Positions 1-9,194 are shown, counted from the stretch's first letter. The stretch is DNA of 64,000 bases from Methylotenera sp. G11 (GCF_000799735.1 NZ_JUHH01000001.1:620001-684000); one strand, 5' to 3'. Numbers and translations: made by a program. Notes: a model not told the origin generated them from the letters alone.

Positions 1-1087
1 TTTCTGCACGATGCCCGGCATTTGACAGGTCACGATGGCCTGACATCAGGTTAGCCATGCCGCCTACTTCGCGCCCGCCCATGGCATTAGGCTGGCCTGT
101 CAGTGAAAATGGCCCCGCCCCTGGCTTGCCGATTTGCCCGGTCGCAAGATGCAGGTTGATCAGCGCCGCATTCTTATCGGTACCGTAGACCGACTGATTC
201 AAACCCATGCAGTACATTGACAGGCTGGGACCCTGGCCAAACCATTTCGCGGCAGTCACGATATCCGACTCTTTGATGCCGCAAATATCTGCGACCATTT
301 TCGGCGTGTATTCACGAACGGTATCTTTCAACATTTCAAAGCCGGTTGTGCTGGTTTTGATAAAAGCATTATCCAGCATACCCTCCCACAGCAGCACATG
401 CAGCATGCCGTTAAACAGGGCAACATCGGTTCCGGGCAGGATTGCCAGGTGCAGATCGGCAGACTCTGCGGTATCGGTGCGCCGTGGGTCCACTACAATG
501 ATCTTCAGGTCCGGATTCGCTTTTTTGGCGTCCTCGATGCGTCTGAAAATGATCGGGTGGGCAAAAGCGGTATTCGACCCGGCGATCAGCAGGCAGTTTG
601 TATGATCGATGTCTTCATAGCAGGCTGGCGGCGCATCAGACCCCAATGTAACCTTATAGCCGGCAACTGCGGATGACATGCACAGGCGTGAGTTCGAATC
701 TACATTATTGGTGCCGATCAGGCCTTTGGCCAGTTTATTGAAAACGTAATAATCCTCGGTCAGCAGCTGGCCTGAAATATAGAAAGCCACGCTGTCCGGG
801 CCATGCTGCTGAATGGTTTCTGCAAACTTATCCGCGACAAAATCCAGTGACTCATCCCAGCTGGCGCGCGCTCTTTTATCTTCACGCCGGGTGCGCATTT
901 CAGGATACAGCAGCCGGTTATCAAGTTTGGCAGTCAGGTGCAGCGTAGAACCTTTGGTACACAGGCGGCCGAAATTGGCCGGATGGTCAGGATCGCCCTT
1001 CACATCGACAATCACGCCGTTTTCAGAATGAATGATCACGCCGCAGCCAACGCCACAGTAACAGCAGGTAGATTTTGTTTGCTTCAT
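1..1087 (-). CDS. nasA: assimilatory nitrate reductase catalytic subunit, N-terminal part (runs off the window)
   Basis: About 362 codons are visible and the gene continues past base 1; the family is usually near 900 residues. The N-terminus has the [4Fe-4S] cysteine pattern of the Mo-bisMGD oxidoreductases: CCYCGVGCG at residues 8-16 and a fourth Cys at about 43 in LCTKG. Downstream the reading is typical of NasA, with SNSRLCMSSAV, GSNTAFAHP and VVDPRRT. It should reduce nitrate to nitrite in the cytoplasm, feeding NirBD encoded upstream in the same operon. The start ATG at 1087 has only a weak ribosome site. A 331-base gap containing a palindromic repeat separates it from nirD, the largest gap in the cluster, so it may have partly separate expression. 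The family call is firm; the electron donor cannot be told from this part. Confidence 0.93.
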   Translation of the reverse strand, partial: MKQTKSTCCYCGVGCGVIIHSENGVIVDVKGDPDHPANFGRLCTKGSTLHLTAKLDNRLLYPEMRTRREDKRARASWDESLDFVADKFAETIQQHGPDSVAFYISGQLLTEDYYVFNKLAKGLIGTNNVDSNSRLCMSSAVAGYKVTLGSDAPPACYEDIDHTNCLLIAGSNTAFAHPIIFRRIEDAKKANPDLKIIVVDPRRTDTAESADLHLAILPGTDVALFNGMLHVLLWEGMLDNAFIKTSTTGFEMLKDTVREYTPKMVADICGIKESDIVTAAKWFGQGPSLSMYCMGLNQSVYGTDKNAALINLHLATGQIGKPGAGPFSLTGQPNAMGGREVGGMANLMSGHRDLSNAGHRAE

Positions 1088-1152
1088 TGGTTGATTACTC
1101 TTTTAGCTAAATGCTTTAAATAAACCGGGAATTGATTCAATTCACAGTCGTC

Positions 1153-1230
1153 ATTCCCGCGTAACCGTAAAGGTCATCACCGCTCATCTAGGCCGCTAAA
1201 GCGGCAAGATGAAGCGCGATAGGCGGGAAT
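1153..1230. repeat. 78-bp imperfect palindrome with ATTCCCGC ends (REP/MITE-like)
   Basis: The ends ATTCCCGC (1153-1160) and GCGGGAAT (1223-1230) are exact reverse complements. Inside is a second hairpin: TCATCT (1184-1189) pairs with AGATGA (1207-1212), and GCCGC (1192-1196) pairs with GCGGC (1201-1205) around a TAAA loop. Ends of the form TCATTCCCGC and GGGAATCCAG are common in small repeated intergenic elements of betaproteobacteria (compare neisserial dRS3 ends). It lies inside an operon, so transcript folding could affect nasA expression; that effect is inference. Confidence 0.6.
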
Positions 1231-1336
1231 CCAGTCAAGGTGGCGTTTAGAGTCGTTATTTCAGAGAAAGTAATGTAAAAATGACTCATTGATACTTCAC
1301 TCTATGTACATCAATTTATATGTTCAGGAAACCTGC

Positions 1337-1364
1337 CTGGATTCCGGCCTGCGCCGGAATGACG
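1337..1364. repeat. short palindrome of the same ATTCC family
   Basis: ATTCCGGC (1341-1348) and GCCGGAAT (1353-1360) form an 8-bp stem with a CTGC loop; flanking CCTGC (1332-1336) and GCAGG (1364-1368) could extend it. Its outer bases, CTGGATTCC and GGAATGAC, are reverse complements of the GGGAATCCAG and GTCATTCC edges of the repeat at 1153-1230, so the two look like one degenerate composite element. Confidence 0.5.
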
Positions 1365-1418
1365 CAGGTGGAAGAAATGACAGACAGAGGCAAGTCTTTA
1401 GCGTAAGCCCATACCTGA

Positions 1419-1733
1419 CTACGCTTTTAGTTCCAAATATACGATTCCGTCTTCAACCTTGGTTTTGAAACATGCGGTTTCGCCCACATCCGGCTCTTCC
1501 GCTTTGCCGTCTACCAGGCTGATTTTCCAGCTATGCAATGGGCAGGCAACCTTGTCGCCGTACACAATCCCCTGAGACAGCGGGCCGCCTTTGTGCGGGC
1601 ACTGGTTGTTAATCGCATAGACCTGGTCATCCGCCAGGCGGAACACGCCGATTTCCTTGTCTTTGGCACGCACGACACGTGCGCCTAATTTCGGAATATC
1701 TTCCAGCAACAGTACTTTTACCCAATTACTCAT
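1419..1733 (-). CDS. nirD: nitrite reductase (NADH) small subunit
   Basis: This 104-residue protein is a complete Rieske-type [2Fe-2S] domain with ligands Cys45, His47 (CPHKG) and Cys64, His67 (CPLHSW). It is the small partner of NirB in cytoplasmic NADH-dependent reduction of nitrite to ammonium. The length is normal for the family. It lies 40 bases after the phosphatase/kinase gene rather than directly after nirB, an unusual order since nirBD are often adjacent. Start ATG at 1733. Identification is secure from the cluster and the Rieske motifs; in isolation a generic Rieske ferredoxin would be the alternative. Confidence 0.93.
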   Translation of the reverse strand: MSNWVKVLLLEDIPKLGARVVRAKDKEIGVFRLADDQVYAINNQCPHKGGPLSQGIVYGDKVACPLHSWKISLVDGKAEEPDVGETACFKTKVEDGIVYLELKA

Positions 1734-1773
1734 CTTGTTTAATCCTTTGTGTAAAACTTGATATCGCCCTGAA

Positions 1774-3468
1774 TCAGACGATGATTAATAAATAAATCAA
1801 TAAAAAATTCAAAATCAAGGAAAAAATAGCAATCCACTGCCATTTTACAAACCGTGCCCTGGCTACCAGGGGCGTTCTCGCAGGCGCCAGAATAGGCTTC
1901 AACTCACCATATTCAAGTGCCAGCAGCATTTCTTCTGCCGTTTCAAAACGGGATTCCGGGTTACGCGATACCGCTTTCAGGATAATATTTTCCAGCCAGT
2001 ATGGCGTATCCGGCCGGTATCTGGATGGCGGTATCGGTTCACCGAATTTGGGGTTCTGGAAAGGCTCGATTTCCCCATAAGGGTATTTGCGCGTCAGCAG
2101 GTGATACAGCGTGACACCTGCGGCGTAGATGTCGGTACGCACATTGGCAACCTCGCCATTGAATAATTCCGGCGCCATAAAACTCGGTGTGCCGGGATTC
2201 TGCATCGCATCGATTTTCCCGATACCGCTGCTGATCGCAATGCCCAGGTCGAGTATACGCAGGCGCTGGTCACTGGCCTGATGCACATTAGCCGGTTTGA
2301 TGTCGCGGTGAATGATATTCAGCCGATGCAGCGCGCCGATCCCGCGCATCATGTCGAGACCGATCTTGGCTGCACCGGCCATGGTAAAGTGATGGCCGTT
2401 ATCCAGGCGCTCCTGCAACGTCGCGCCTTCATGCCAGCTAAGGATAAAGTAGAGCTTGCTGCGCCTTTCTACAGAGACCGGGAACACCTGCGGCACATAT
2501 TGTGAAACCACCCGCTTGGCAAGCCATTCTTCATTCAGCAGCGCTGCGCATGTATCCTTATCTTCCGCAAACAGCGGCTGCAGGGTTTTAAGCACGAACA
2601 GCTGGCGGGTCTGCGTATGCCGCACTTTGTATAGCAAGCTGGCGCGTGACTCATGCAGCAGTTCGACAATCTCAAAATCGTCCAGCACATCGCCGGTATT
2701 CAGCTTCTGCGGCGCTTTCAGGTTCCTGCCGCTGGCAATCAGTTCAGAAAGCGTATCTTCGCCAAGCTCCGTCACCCTGATGGAGACTGCCGAGCAATTG
2801 TCCTGGCTGCCTTTCTCAAGTGCAGTCCTGGTCAGGTAATTGCATAGCAGGGATGGGTCATCGTAGAGCGTCAACGCTTTTTGTATGCTTTTTTCATCCA
2901 GCACACCCCAGACCCCGTCGCTCATCACGATAAACACATCACCCGCCCGCAGCTCTCCTTCAATAAAATCAACGGACAGGTGCTGATCCAGGCCAACCGC
3001 ACGCTTCAGGACATGCCGCATATCCGGCCTGTCCCAGACATGATCTGTCGTAAGCTGCTGCAGCATGCCGCCGCGGTAAAGGTAGATGCGCGTATCACCG
3101 ACATGCGCCCCGTAATAACGCTGGCCGCGCAACAAGAGCAGTGACAGCGTAGTTGCCATGCCCGCCATGTCTCGATTGGCGTTGGCCTGTGCAATCAGCC
3201 AGCGATTGGCTGCGGTCAGCACTTTGTCCAGCGCTACCAGTGGCTCCCATGTATCCGGGGTCGCGTAATAATCCGTGGTTACGGTCCTGATCGTCATCTC
3301 TGCGGCTTCGCCACCGCCGGCGTTACCGCTCACGCCATCGGCAACCGCAATGATCGCACCCTTGACGTTCAGCTGCTCGCGCGCAGGTGTCACCAGCCCC
3401 ACGTAATCTTCATTACGCTGTCTGGGGCCAGTCAGGCTGGATTGTCCGGTGCTGAATTTCAATGACAT
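1774..3468 (-). CDS. fused PP2C-type phosphatase and Ser/Thr protein kinase, membrane-tethered
   Basis: The 564-residue protein has two opposing signalling domains. Residues 1-235 are a PP2C phosphatase, with RNEDYVG (18-24), ADGVSG (43-48), GDTR (124-127), SDG (183-185) and DN (223-224), all metal-site motifs. Residues 265-520 are a Hanks-type kinase with catalytic Lys294, HRDIKPANV (387-395), DLG in place of DFG (407-409) and GTPSFMAPE (426-434). The glycine-rich loop is degenerate. Residues 545-563 form one C-terminal transmembrane segment, placing both domains in the cytoplasm. It sits between the nitrate transporter (36-base gap) and nirD (40-base gap), so it is co-expressed with nitrate assimilation. 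Homologs in such operons are known, but their target is not established; the transporter or the reductases are plausible substrates by inference only. Confidence 0.9.
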   Translation of the reverse strand: MSLKFSTGQSSLTGPRQRNEDYVGLVTPAREQLNVKGAIIAVADGVSGNAGGGEAAEMTIRTVTTDYYATPDTWEPLVALDKVLTAANRWLIAQANANRDMAGMATTLSLLLLRGQRYYGAHVGDTRIYLYRGGMLQQLTTDHVWDRPDMRHVLKRAVGLDQHLSVDFIEGELRAGDVFIVMSDGVWGVLDEKSIQKALTLYDDPSLLCNYLTRTALEKGSQDNCSAVSIRVTELGEDTLSELIASGRNLKAPQKLNTGDVLDDFEIVELLHESRASLLYKVRHTQTRQLFVLKTLQPLFAEDKDTCAALLNEEWLAKRVVSQYVPQVFPVSVERRSKLYFILSWHEGATLQERLDNGHHFTMAGAAKIGLDMMRGIGALHRLNIIHRDIKPANVHQASDQRLRILDLGIAISSGIGKIDAMQNPGTPSFMAPELFNGEVANVRTDIYAAGVTLYHLLTRKYPYGEIEPFQNPKFGEPIPPSRYRPDTPYWLENIILKAVSRNPESRFETAEEMLLALEYGELKPILAPARTPLVARARFVKWQWIAIFSLILNFLLIYLLIIV

Positions 3469-3504
3469 GTCAGTGGTTCCCGTAATTAAACTTTGGCGCC
3501 GGGT

Positions 3505-4710
3505 TTAAACTTTAGCACTGGTTGTAGTGCCCCAGGTCGTTCTCCAGCGCGTTTTCACACCGGTCAGACCCAACATGGCCAATACTGCCAGGGCTGAGAA
3601 AATGATCAGGCCGATCTGGTAGCTGCCGAAGTTCTGTTTGAAATAACCCAGGCTGGCAGCAAGATAAAAGCCGCCGATACCGCCAGCCATGCCAACCAGG
3701 CCGGTCATCACGCCGATCTCCTTGCGAAAGCGCTGCGGCACCAGCTGGAATACCGCGCCATTACCCATGCCCAACACCGCCATCACAGGCAGGATGATCG
3801 CTAAAGCCCATTGATACGTCGGCTGGCCGAAGCTCATGATCATCAGCAGCACCGCAGCCGCAGCGTACATCACCAGCAATGTCCTGACACCGCCGATCCG
3901 GTCGGCAATTGTGCCGCCCAAAGGACGCACCAGAGAACCCGCAAACACACAGGCGGCCGTACAGTAGCCGGAAACCACCGGACCCAGGTTATACAGATCA
4001 TTGAAATAGATCGTCAATGAAGATGCCAGGCCAACAAAACCGCCAAACGTTACGCTATAAAAGAACATGAACCACCAGGCATCCTTGTCTTTCAGGATAG
4101 CCAGATACTGGCTGAGTGATTTAGCCGGCGGCGCATCAGGGCTGTCTTTGGCAAAGGTGCTGTACACCACGAAAACGATCACCAGCGGAATCAATGCCAG
4201 GCCAAACACGTTGTTCCAGCCATAGGCAACCGCCAAGCCCGGCGCAAACAGCGCTGCAAACACGGTGCCTGAGTTACCGGCGCCGGCAATACCCAGTGCC
4301 GTACCCTGATGCTCAGGCGGGTACCAGCGCGAAGCCAGCGGCAGCGCCACCGCAAAAGCCGCGCCGGCGAAACCGAGCCCCAAGCCCAGCAGCAAAGCCT
4401 GCTGAAAGCTATGGATGCCATGCAGCCATGCCAGCAGCAGGCTCAGAATCACCACGACCTGCCCAACCAGGCCGGCCATTTTCGGTTTGATCTGGTCTAC
4501 GAGCACCCCCATGACGATACGCAACAATGCACCCGCCAGCACCGGAGTGGCGACCATCAGGCCTTTTTGTGAAGGTGACAGTTGCAGATCCGTTGCCATC
4601 TGTACCGCCAGTGGCCCCAGCAGCACCCACACCATGAAGCTCAGGTCAAAATATAAAAACGCGGAAAACAGTGTTGGTTTATGTCCAACTTTCCAGAAGC
4701 TACTTTTCAT
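3505..4710 (-). CDS. narK: nitrate/nitrite transporter, MFS (NarK/NasA family)
   Basis: This 401-residue protein has about twelve hydrophobic segments and reads as a nitrate/nitrite porter: FDLSFMVWVLLGPLA in the first helix, the cytoplasmic loop GVLVDQIKPK and glycine-rich helices such as GMGNGAVFQLVPQRF and GLVGMAGGIGGF that carry the family's nitrate signatures. It should import nitrate across the inner membrane for NasA. It lies 25 bases after nirB and 36 bases before the phosphatase/kinase. Whether it is a proton symporter or nitrate/nitrite antiporter cannot be decided here; assimilatory context favours uptake. Confidence 0.9.
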   Translation of the reverse strand: MKSSFWKVGHKPTLFSAFLYFDLSFMVWVLLGPLAVQMATDLQLSPSQKGLMVATPVLAGALLRIVMGVLVDQIKPKMAGLVGQVVVILSLLLAWLHGIHSFQQALLLGLGLGFAGAAFAVALPLASRWYPPEHQGTALGIAGAGNSGTVFAALFAPGLAVAYGWNNVFGLALIPLVIVFVVYSTFAKDSPDAPPAKSLSQYLAILKDKDAWWFMFFYSVTFGGFVGLASSLTIYFNDLYNLGPVVSGYCTAACVFAGSLVRPLGGTIADRIGGVRTLLVMYAAAAVLLMIMSFGQPTYQWALAIILPVMAVLGMGNGAVFQLVPQRFRKEIGVMTGLVGMAGGIGGFYLAASLGYFKQNFGSYQIGLIIFSALAVLAMLGLTGVKTRWRTTWGTTTSAKV

Positions 4711-4735
4711 GATATTCCTCTAAATCCAATAAAAA

Positions 4736-7165
4736 TCAAACTGAAACCGTTTCAAACTCTTTGTACTGGTCGCGCTTTTCGACACGCTCCGCCCAGGGAT
4801 TTACAGCCCCTTGCAGCGCATAAAGCAAGCGCTCGTAAGCCGCTTTCCTGCCTTCGGCATCGTCAACCACGCGCTGTTTCACATAGTCCAGCCCTACCCG
4901 CTCCAGCCAGTGCACGGTACGGTCCAGGTAACGGGCTTCTTCACGGTAGATCTGGATAAAGGCGCCTGAGTATTCCAGCACTTCCTCATGGGTTTTCACC
5001 TTGCACAGGAACTGCGCAACCTCGGTCTTGATGCCGCCGTTGCCGCCGACATAGATTTCCCAGCCGGAATCCACGCCGATGATGCCCACATCCTTGATGC
5101 CGGACTCAGCGCAGTTACGCGGGCAGCCGGATACGGCAAACTTCACCTTGTGCGGTGCCCACATATGGTCAAACGCCTTCTCGATATCAATGCCCATCTG
5201 CGTCGAGTTCTGCGTGCCGAAACGGCAGAACTCGGAACCTACGCAGGTCTTCACGGTTCGGATACCTTTGGAATAAGCGTAGCCGGATGGCATGTCCAGG
5301 TCTTTCCACATATCCAACAGGTCTTCTTTTTTCACACCCAGCAAGTCGATACGCTGACCGCCGGTCACTTTCACCATCGGCACCGCATACTTGTCGGCCA
5401 CATCGGCAATCTTGCGCAGCTGGTCTGGCGTGGTCACGCCGCCGTACATACGCGGCACCACGGAGTAAGTACCGTCTTTCTGGATATTGGCATGCACACG
5501 TTCATTGATGAAGCGTGACTGCGGGTCATCAACCGCCTCATGCGGCCAGGTGGAAATCAGGTAGTAGTTGAGTGCAGGGCGGCATGTCGCGCAGCCATTG
5601 GGCGTGCGCCACTGCATGCCTTTGATCGCATCCGGGATGTTGAGGTATTTGTGGGTGCGGATTTCCGCACGCACTTCTTCATGATTTTTATCAGAACATC
5701 CGCAGATCGCTTTGCTGGTGGAAGGCGGTGCATAGCCGCCGCCCAGGGTACTGGCCAGGATCTGCTCCACCAGGCCCACACATGAACCGCAGCTTGAACC
5801 GGCCTTGGTCTGTTTTTTCACATCGTCTATCGTAAACAGGCCTTTATCCTGGATCGCCTTGACGATAGTGCCCTTGCACACACCGTTACAGCCGCACACT
5901 TCCATCTCGTTGGTCATGGCTGCCGCTTTGTCCTGGCCCTGGTGGCCAGTATTACCCAATGAGTCCTGCCCGAACATCAGGTAATCACGAATCTCGTGGA
6001 TAGGTTTGCTATCCCTGAGCATCTGAAAATACCACGAACCATCCGCGGTATCCCCATACAGCACGCTGCCAATGATTTTGTCATTTTTGATGACGAGCTT
6101 TTTGTAAACCCCGCCAACTGCATCGTGTAAAACAATCTCTTCCGTATCTTCACCGCCTTCAAATTCACCGGCGCTGAACAAATCGATACCTGTCACTTTT
6201 AATTTTGTAGAGGTGACCGAACCTTTGTACAAACCAATGCCAAAATTAGCCAGGTGCGTCGCGCACACTTTTGCCATTTCAAACAGCGGCGCAACCAGGC
6301 CATAGGAAATACCGCGATGGCTGACGCACTCACCCACTGCATAAATACGCGGGTCAAAGGTCTGCATCGTGTCATTCACGACAATGCCGCGGTCACAATG
6401 AATGCCGGCAGATTTTGCCAGTTCAAAATTCGGGCGGATACCGACTGCCATCACTACCAGATCGGCCGGCAATTCCATGCCGTTAGTGAACCTCACTGCT
6501 TTAACACGGCCTTCTTCATCGCCAATCAGCTGTTCTGTATTGGTTTCCAGCAGGAACTTAAGCCCTTTGGACTCAAGGTTTTTCTTGAGCATCAAACCGG
6601 CTGTTTTGTCCAACTGCCTATCCAGCAGCCATTCGTTTCTGTGCACCACAGTGACATCCATGCCCTGGATTTTCAGGCCGTTGGCGGCTTCCAGCCCCAG
6701 CAGGCCGCCACCGATCACCACGGCATGCTTATGCGTTTTAGCCGTTTCTATCATGTCGTTGGTGTCTTTGATGTCGCGATAACCAAGCACACCTTTCAGT
6801 TCACGGCCAGGGATCGGCAGCATGAACGGCTTGGAACCCGTTGCGATCAGCAGACGGTCATACTCGGCGCTGGTGCCGTCTTCTGCATAGACCACCCTGT
6901 TTTTACGGTCTATTTTATTGATGCGCGCATTGGTGTAGAGCGCGATATTGTTTTCTGCATACCATTCACGGCTATTCAGGATAATGTCATCGATGGTCTG
7001 CTCGTTAGCCAGAACCGGGGACAGCATAATACGGTTGTAATTGGGGTAAGGCTCATCCCCGAATACCGTGATGTCATAAATATCGGGCGCTATTTTCAAT
7101 AGCTCCTCTACAGTCCGCATGCCTGCCATACCGTTGCCGACAACTACCAGTTTCATTTTTTTCAT
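4736..7165 (-). CDS. nirB: nitrite reductase (NADH) large subunit
   Basis: The 809-residue subunit reduces nitrite to ammonium. Domain order: FAD-binding VVVGNGMAGMRTVE (7-20), NAD-binding VVIGGGLLGLEA (149-160), a BFD-like [2Fe-2S] region with Cys424, 426, 430, 459 and 462, and a second cluster of cysteines near 488-528. The C-terminal sulfite/nitrite-reductase half has siroheme/[4Fe-4S] ligands Cys641, Cys647 (CVGSEFC) and Cys681, Cys685 (CPRNC). Length is close to the usual 800-850. It follows cobA, which makes its siroheme precursor, by 14 bases. Start ATG at 7165; an in-frame ATG at 7156 is possible. No defect is visible. Confidence 0.95.
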   Translation of the reverse strand: MKKMKLVVVGNGMAGMRTVEELLKIAPDIYDITVFGDEPYPNYNRIMLSPVLANEQTIDDIILNSREWYAENNIALYTNARINKIDRKNRVVYAEDGTSAEYDRLLIATGSKPFMLPIPGRELKGVLGYRDIKDTNDMIETAKTHKHAVVIGGGLLGLEAANGLKIQGMDVTVVHRNEWLLDRQLDKTAGLMLKKNLESKGLKFLLETNTEQLIGDEEGRVKAVRFTNGMELPADLVVMAVGIRPNFELAKSAGIHCDRGIVVNDTMQTFDPRIYAVGECVSHRGISYGLVAPLFEMAKVCATHLANFGIGLYKGSVTSTKLKVTGIDLFSAGEFEGGEDTEEIVLHDAVGGVYKKLVIKNDKIIGSVLYGDTADGSWYFQMLRDSKPIHEIRDYLMFGQDSLGNTGHQGQDKAAAMTNEMEVCGCNGVCKGTIVKAIQDKGLFTIDDVKKQTKAGSSCGSCVGLVEQILASTLGGGYAPPSTSKAICGCSDKNHEEVRAEIRTHKYLNIPDAIKGMQWRTPNGCATCRPALNYYLISTWPHEAVDDPQSRFINERVHANIQKDGTYSVVPRMYGGVTTPDQLRKIADVADKYAVPMVKVTGGQRIDLLGVKKEDLLDMWKDLDMPSGYAYSKGIRTVKTCVGSEFCRFGTQNSTQMGIDIEKAFDHMWAPHKVKFAVSGCPRNCAESGIKDVGIIGVDSGWEIYVGGNGGIKTEVAQFLCKVKTHEEVLEYSGAFIQIYREEARYLDRTVHWLERVGLDYVKQRVVDDAEGRKAAYERLLYALQGAVNPWAERVEKRDQYKEFETVSV

Positions 7166-7179
7166 ACCACTTTCTCCTT

Positions 7180-7929
7180 CTACGCTGCTACTTCTAAAGT
7201 AGCTAATAATTTATTATTGCTGGCCATGCGCACGACATTGCCGATCACGATAATCGCCGGGCTTTGCAGCTTTTCCTGATGCACAGCCAGCGGCAGCATG
7301 GCCAAAGGCGCACTGACATGCCGCTCCGTCTCCAGAGTGCCATGCTGGATAGCAATCGTCGGCATGTCATGCTCCATGCCGGCGGCCAGCAGGTTCCTGA
7401 CGATTTCCGAAACTTTCTTGATCCCCATGTAAATGACCAGCGTTGTTTTGCTCGCCACCAGTGCATGCCAATCCAGTGGCTCACCATCCTGCGTGTGTCC
7501 GGTCAGCATCGTGACGCCATGCGTATACTCCCTGTGCGTGAGTGGAATACCCATGCTTGCCGGCACTGCAATACCGCTGGTCACACCGGAAATCACCTCC
7601 AGATCGATGCCGGCATTGCGCAAAGCCAGCATTTCTTCGCCGCCGCGGCCAAACAGAAACGGGTCGCCGCCCTTCAGGCGCACCACGGTCTGCCCCTGCT
7701 CCGCCAGCGCGATCAGCATGCGGTTGATAAAGTTCTGCGGCGTTGACTGGCAGCCACCTCTTTTCCCGACATTCACCACGCGCGCCTGCGGGCAATGCTC
7801 CAGCACTGCCGCATTCACAAGATCATCCACCAGCACCACATCAGCAACCGCCAGCGCCTTTACGGCTTTTAACGTCAGCAACTCAGGGTCGCCCGGGCCT
7901 GCGCCTACTAAAAAAACTTTACCTGTCAT
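7180..7929 (-). CDS. cobA: uroporphyrinogen-III C-methyltransferase (SUMT)
   Basis: This 249-residue protein is a single-domain SAM-dependent methylase. It has the N-terminal VFLVGAGPGDPELLTLKA signature, VVRLKGGDPFLFGRGGEE, SGVTSGIAVPASMGIPLTHR and YMGIKK motifs that define the SUMT/CysG-A family. It converts uroporphyrinogen III to precorrin-2, the branch point to siroheme and cobalamin. Being 14 bases upstream of nirB and lacking the CysG oxidase/chelatase domain, its likely job is siroheme supply for nitrite reductase; a later dehydrogenase/chelatase must be encoded elsewhere. Nitrogen-responsive expression follows from the operon position. Confidence 0.95.
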   Translation of the reverse strand: MTGKVFLVGAGPGDPELLTLKAVKALAVADVVLVDDLVNAAVLEHCPQARVVNVGKRGGCQSTPQNFINRMLIALAEQGQTVVRLKGGDPFLFGRGGEEMLALRNAGIDLEVISGVTSGIAVPASMGIPLTHREYTHGVTMLTGHTQDGEPLDWHALVASKTTLVIYMGIKKVSEIVRNLLAAGMEHDMPTIAIQHGTLETERHVSAPLAMLPLAVHQEKLQSPAIIVIGNVVRMASNNKLLATLEVAA

Positions 7930-8001
7930 GTCTGATTCAGCCTTTTAATCACTTAAATGTTTTCGTTTGCCTGCCAACTTTGTTGAGTAAAGTCGTGCGC
8001 C

Positions 8002-9159
8002 CTAAGACCTGATGTCGAATTGATTGACATAGGCATCCGGGTCGGTTCCATCCCAAACCACGCCATCCATCAGGCGGCTTGTCCGCATCGGTTGCTGCTG
8101 GGTATTGATTTCCATGGCATGCGCAGCCTGCGTATACATATCGATACGGTTCACCTTGCTGGCCAGCGCAAGATAATCCGGTGCAGTCTTCAGCAGACCC
8201 CAGCGCCTGAACTGGGTCATGAACCACATCGCGTCAGAGAGATAAGGGAAATTAACTTTTCCGCCGTCAAAGAATTTGACGGCATTGGCGTCATGCCATA
8301 GCTTGCCGTTACCATCGTCGTAATCGCCTACAAAGCGATCATGGATGACCTGCCTGGGGGCATTGACGTAATCCGGACCGGCAAGCATATCCGTCACCTG
8401 CGCGCGGTTATCCATCACATCCAGATAGCGGCAGGCTTCGAGTATCGCCATGATCATGGCACGGCAGGTCTGCGGGTACTGATCCGCGAACTCGGCAGTG
8501 ACGCCCAGCACCTTCTCGGGATGATTCACCCAGATATCCTGGCTGGTCGCCACCGTGAAGCCGACCTGGTCATAAATGGCACGCGCATTCCAGGGCTCGC
8601 CGGCGCAATAGCCGGCCACATTGCAGCTGCTGATATTGGCTACCATCTGCGGCGGCGGAACGACCACGGTCTTAACGTCGCGCAGCGGATCGATACCATG
8701 GCTGGCTAACCAGTAGTAAAGCCACATGGCATGCGTGCCGGTGGGGAAAGTCTGCGCAAAGGTTAATTTGGAAGCCTGTTGCTTTAAGAAGCTGCTTAAA
8801 TCGCTGCCGCTATTAACGCCCTGAACCTTTAACTGGTTGGATAAGGTGATCCCCTGGCCGTTATGGTTAAGCGTCATCAGCACCGCCATGTCTTTCTGCT
8901 GGCCGCCTATGCCGAGTTCAACGCCATACACCATGCCATAAAGCGCATGTGCCGCATGCAGGTCGCCACTGATCAGCTTGTCGCGGATAACTGCCCAGGA
9001 GGCCTCTTTGTGCAGCTTGATATTGATGCCATATTTTTTGTCGAAACCCATTTTCGATGCCACGACAATAGGCGCGCAATCGGTCAGGGGAATAAACCCG
9101 ACCTGCACTTCTGACAGCTCTGGCGCAAGCTCCGACTTTACTGAACTTTTTAAAACCAT
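8002..9159 (-). CDS. nasS: NasS-type cytoplasmic nitrate sensor, related to NrtA/CmpA binding proteins
   Basis: This 385-residue protein is homologous to the nitrate/bicarbonate ABC binding proteins (QVGFIPLTDCAPIVVASKMGF near the N-terminus, GYCAGEPWNARA and LGVTAEFADQYP further on) but has no signal peptide and no ABC permease nearby. That is the hallmark of NasS, which holds the antiterminator NasT inactive until nitrate or nitrite binds; nasT is the next gene upstream. The start is set at ATG 9159, preceded by AGGTGA at a good distance; a GTG at 9168 is in frame but less well placed. A terminator-like leader lies directly upstream. A cytoplasmic transport-protein remnant is the less likely alternative. 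Confidence 0.88.
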   Translation of the reverse strand: MVLKSSVKSELAPELSEVQVGFIPLTDCAPIVVASKMGFDKKYGINIKLHKEASWAVIRDKLISGDLHAAHALYGMVYGVELGIGGQQKDMAVLMTLNHNGQGITLSNQLKVQGVNSGSDLSSFLKQQASKLTFAQTFPTGTHAMWLYYWLASHGIDPLRDVKTVVVPPPQMVANISSCNVAGYCAGEPWNARAIYDQVGFTVATSQDIWVNHPEKVLGVTAEFADQYPQTCRAMIMAILEACRYLDVMDNRAQVTDMLAGPDYVNAPRQVIHDRFVGDYDDGNGKLWHDANAVKFFDGGKVNFPYLSDAMWFMTQFRRWGLLKTAPDYLALASKVNRIDMYTQAAHAMEINTQQQPMRTSRLMDGVVWDGTDPDAYVNQFDIRS

Positions 9160-9194
9160 ATCAATCACCTAATATAAAAACCAGAATCCTGAAA

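Larger units (their letters stand above)
1088..1418. other. 331-base spacer between nirD and nasA, mostly palindromic repeat
   Basis: No gene is seen here. The space holds a long imperfect palindrome (1153-1230) and a second small palindrome (1337-1364) that share ATTCC-type ends, described as separate repeats. The rest is A+T-rich. No convincing promoter for nasA was found by eye. Confidence 0.6.

Noticed and set aside
6254-7102. A 282-residue frame antisense to nirB
   Set aside because: It lies wholly inside nirB, which has intact motifs throughout, and its translation is rich in His and Gln without known motifs. It is a shadow of codon bias.
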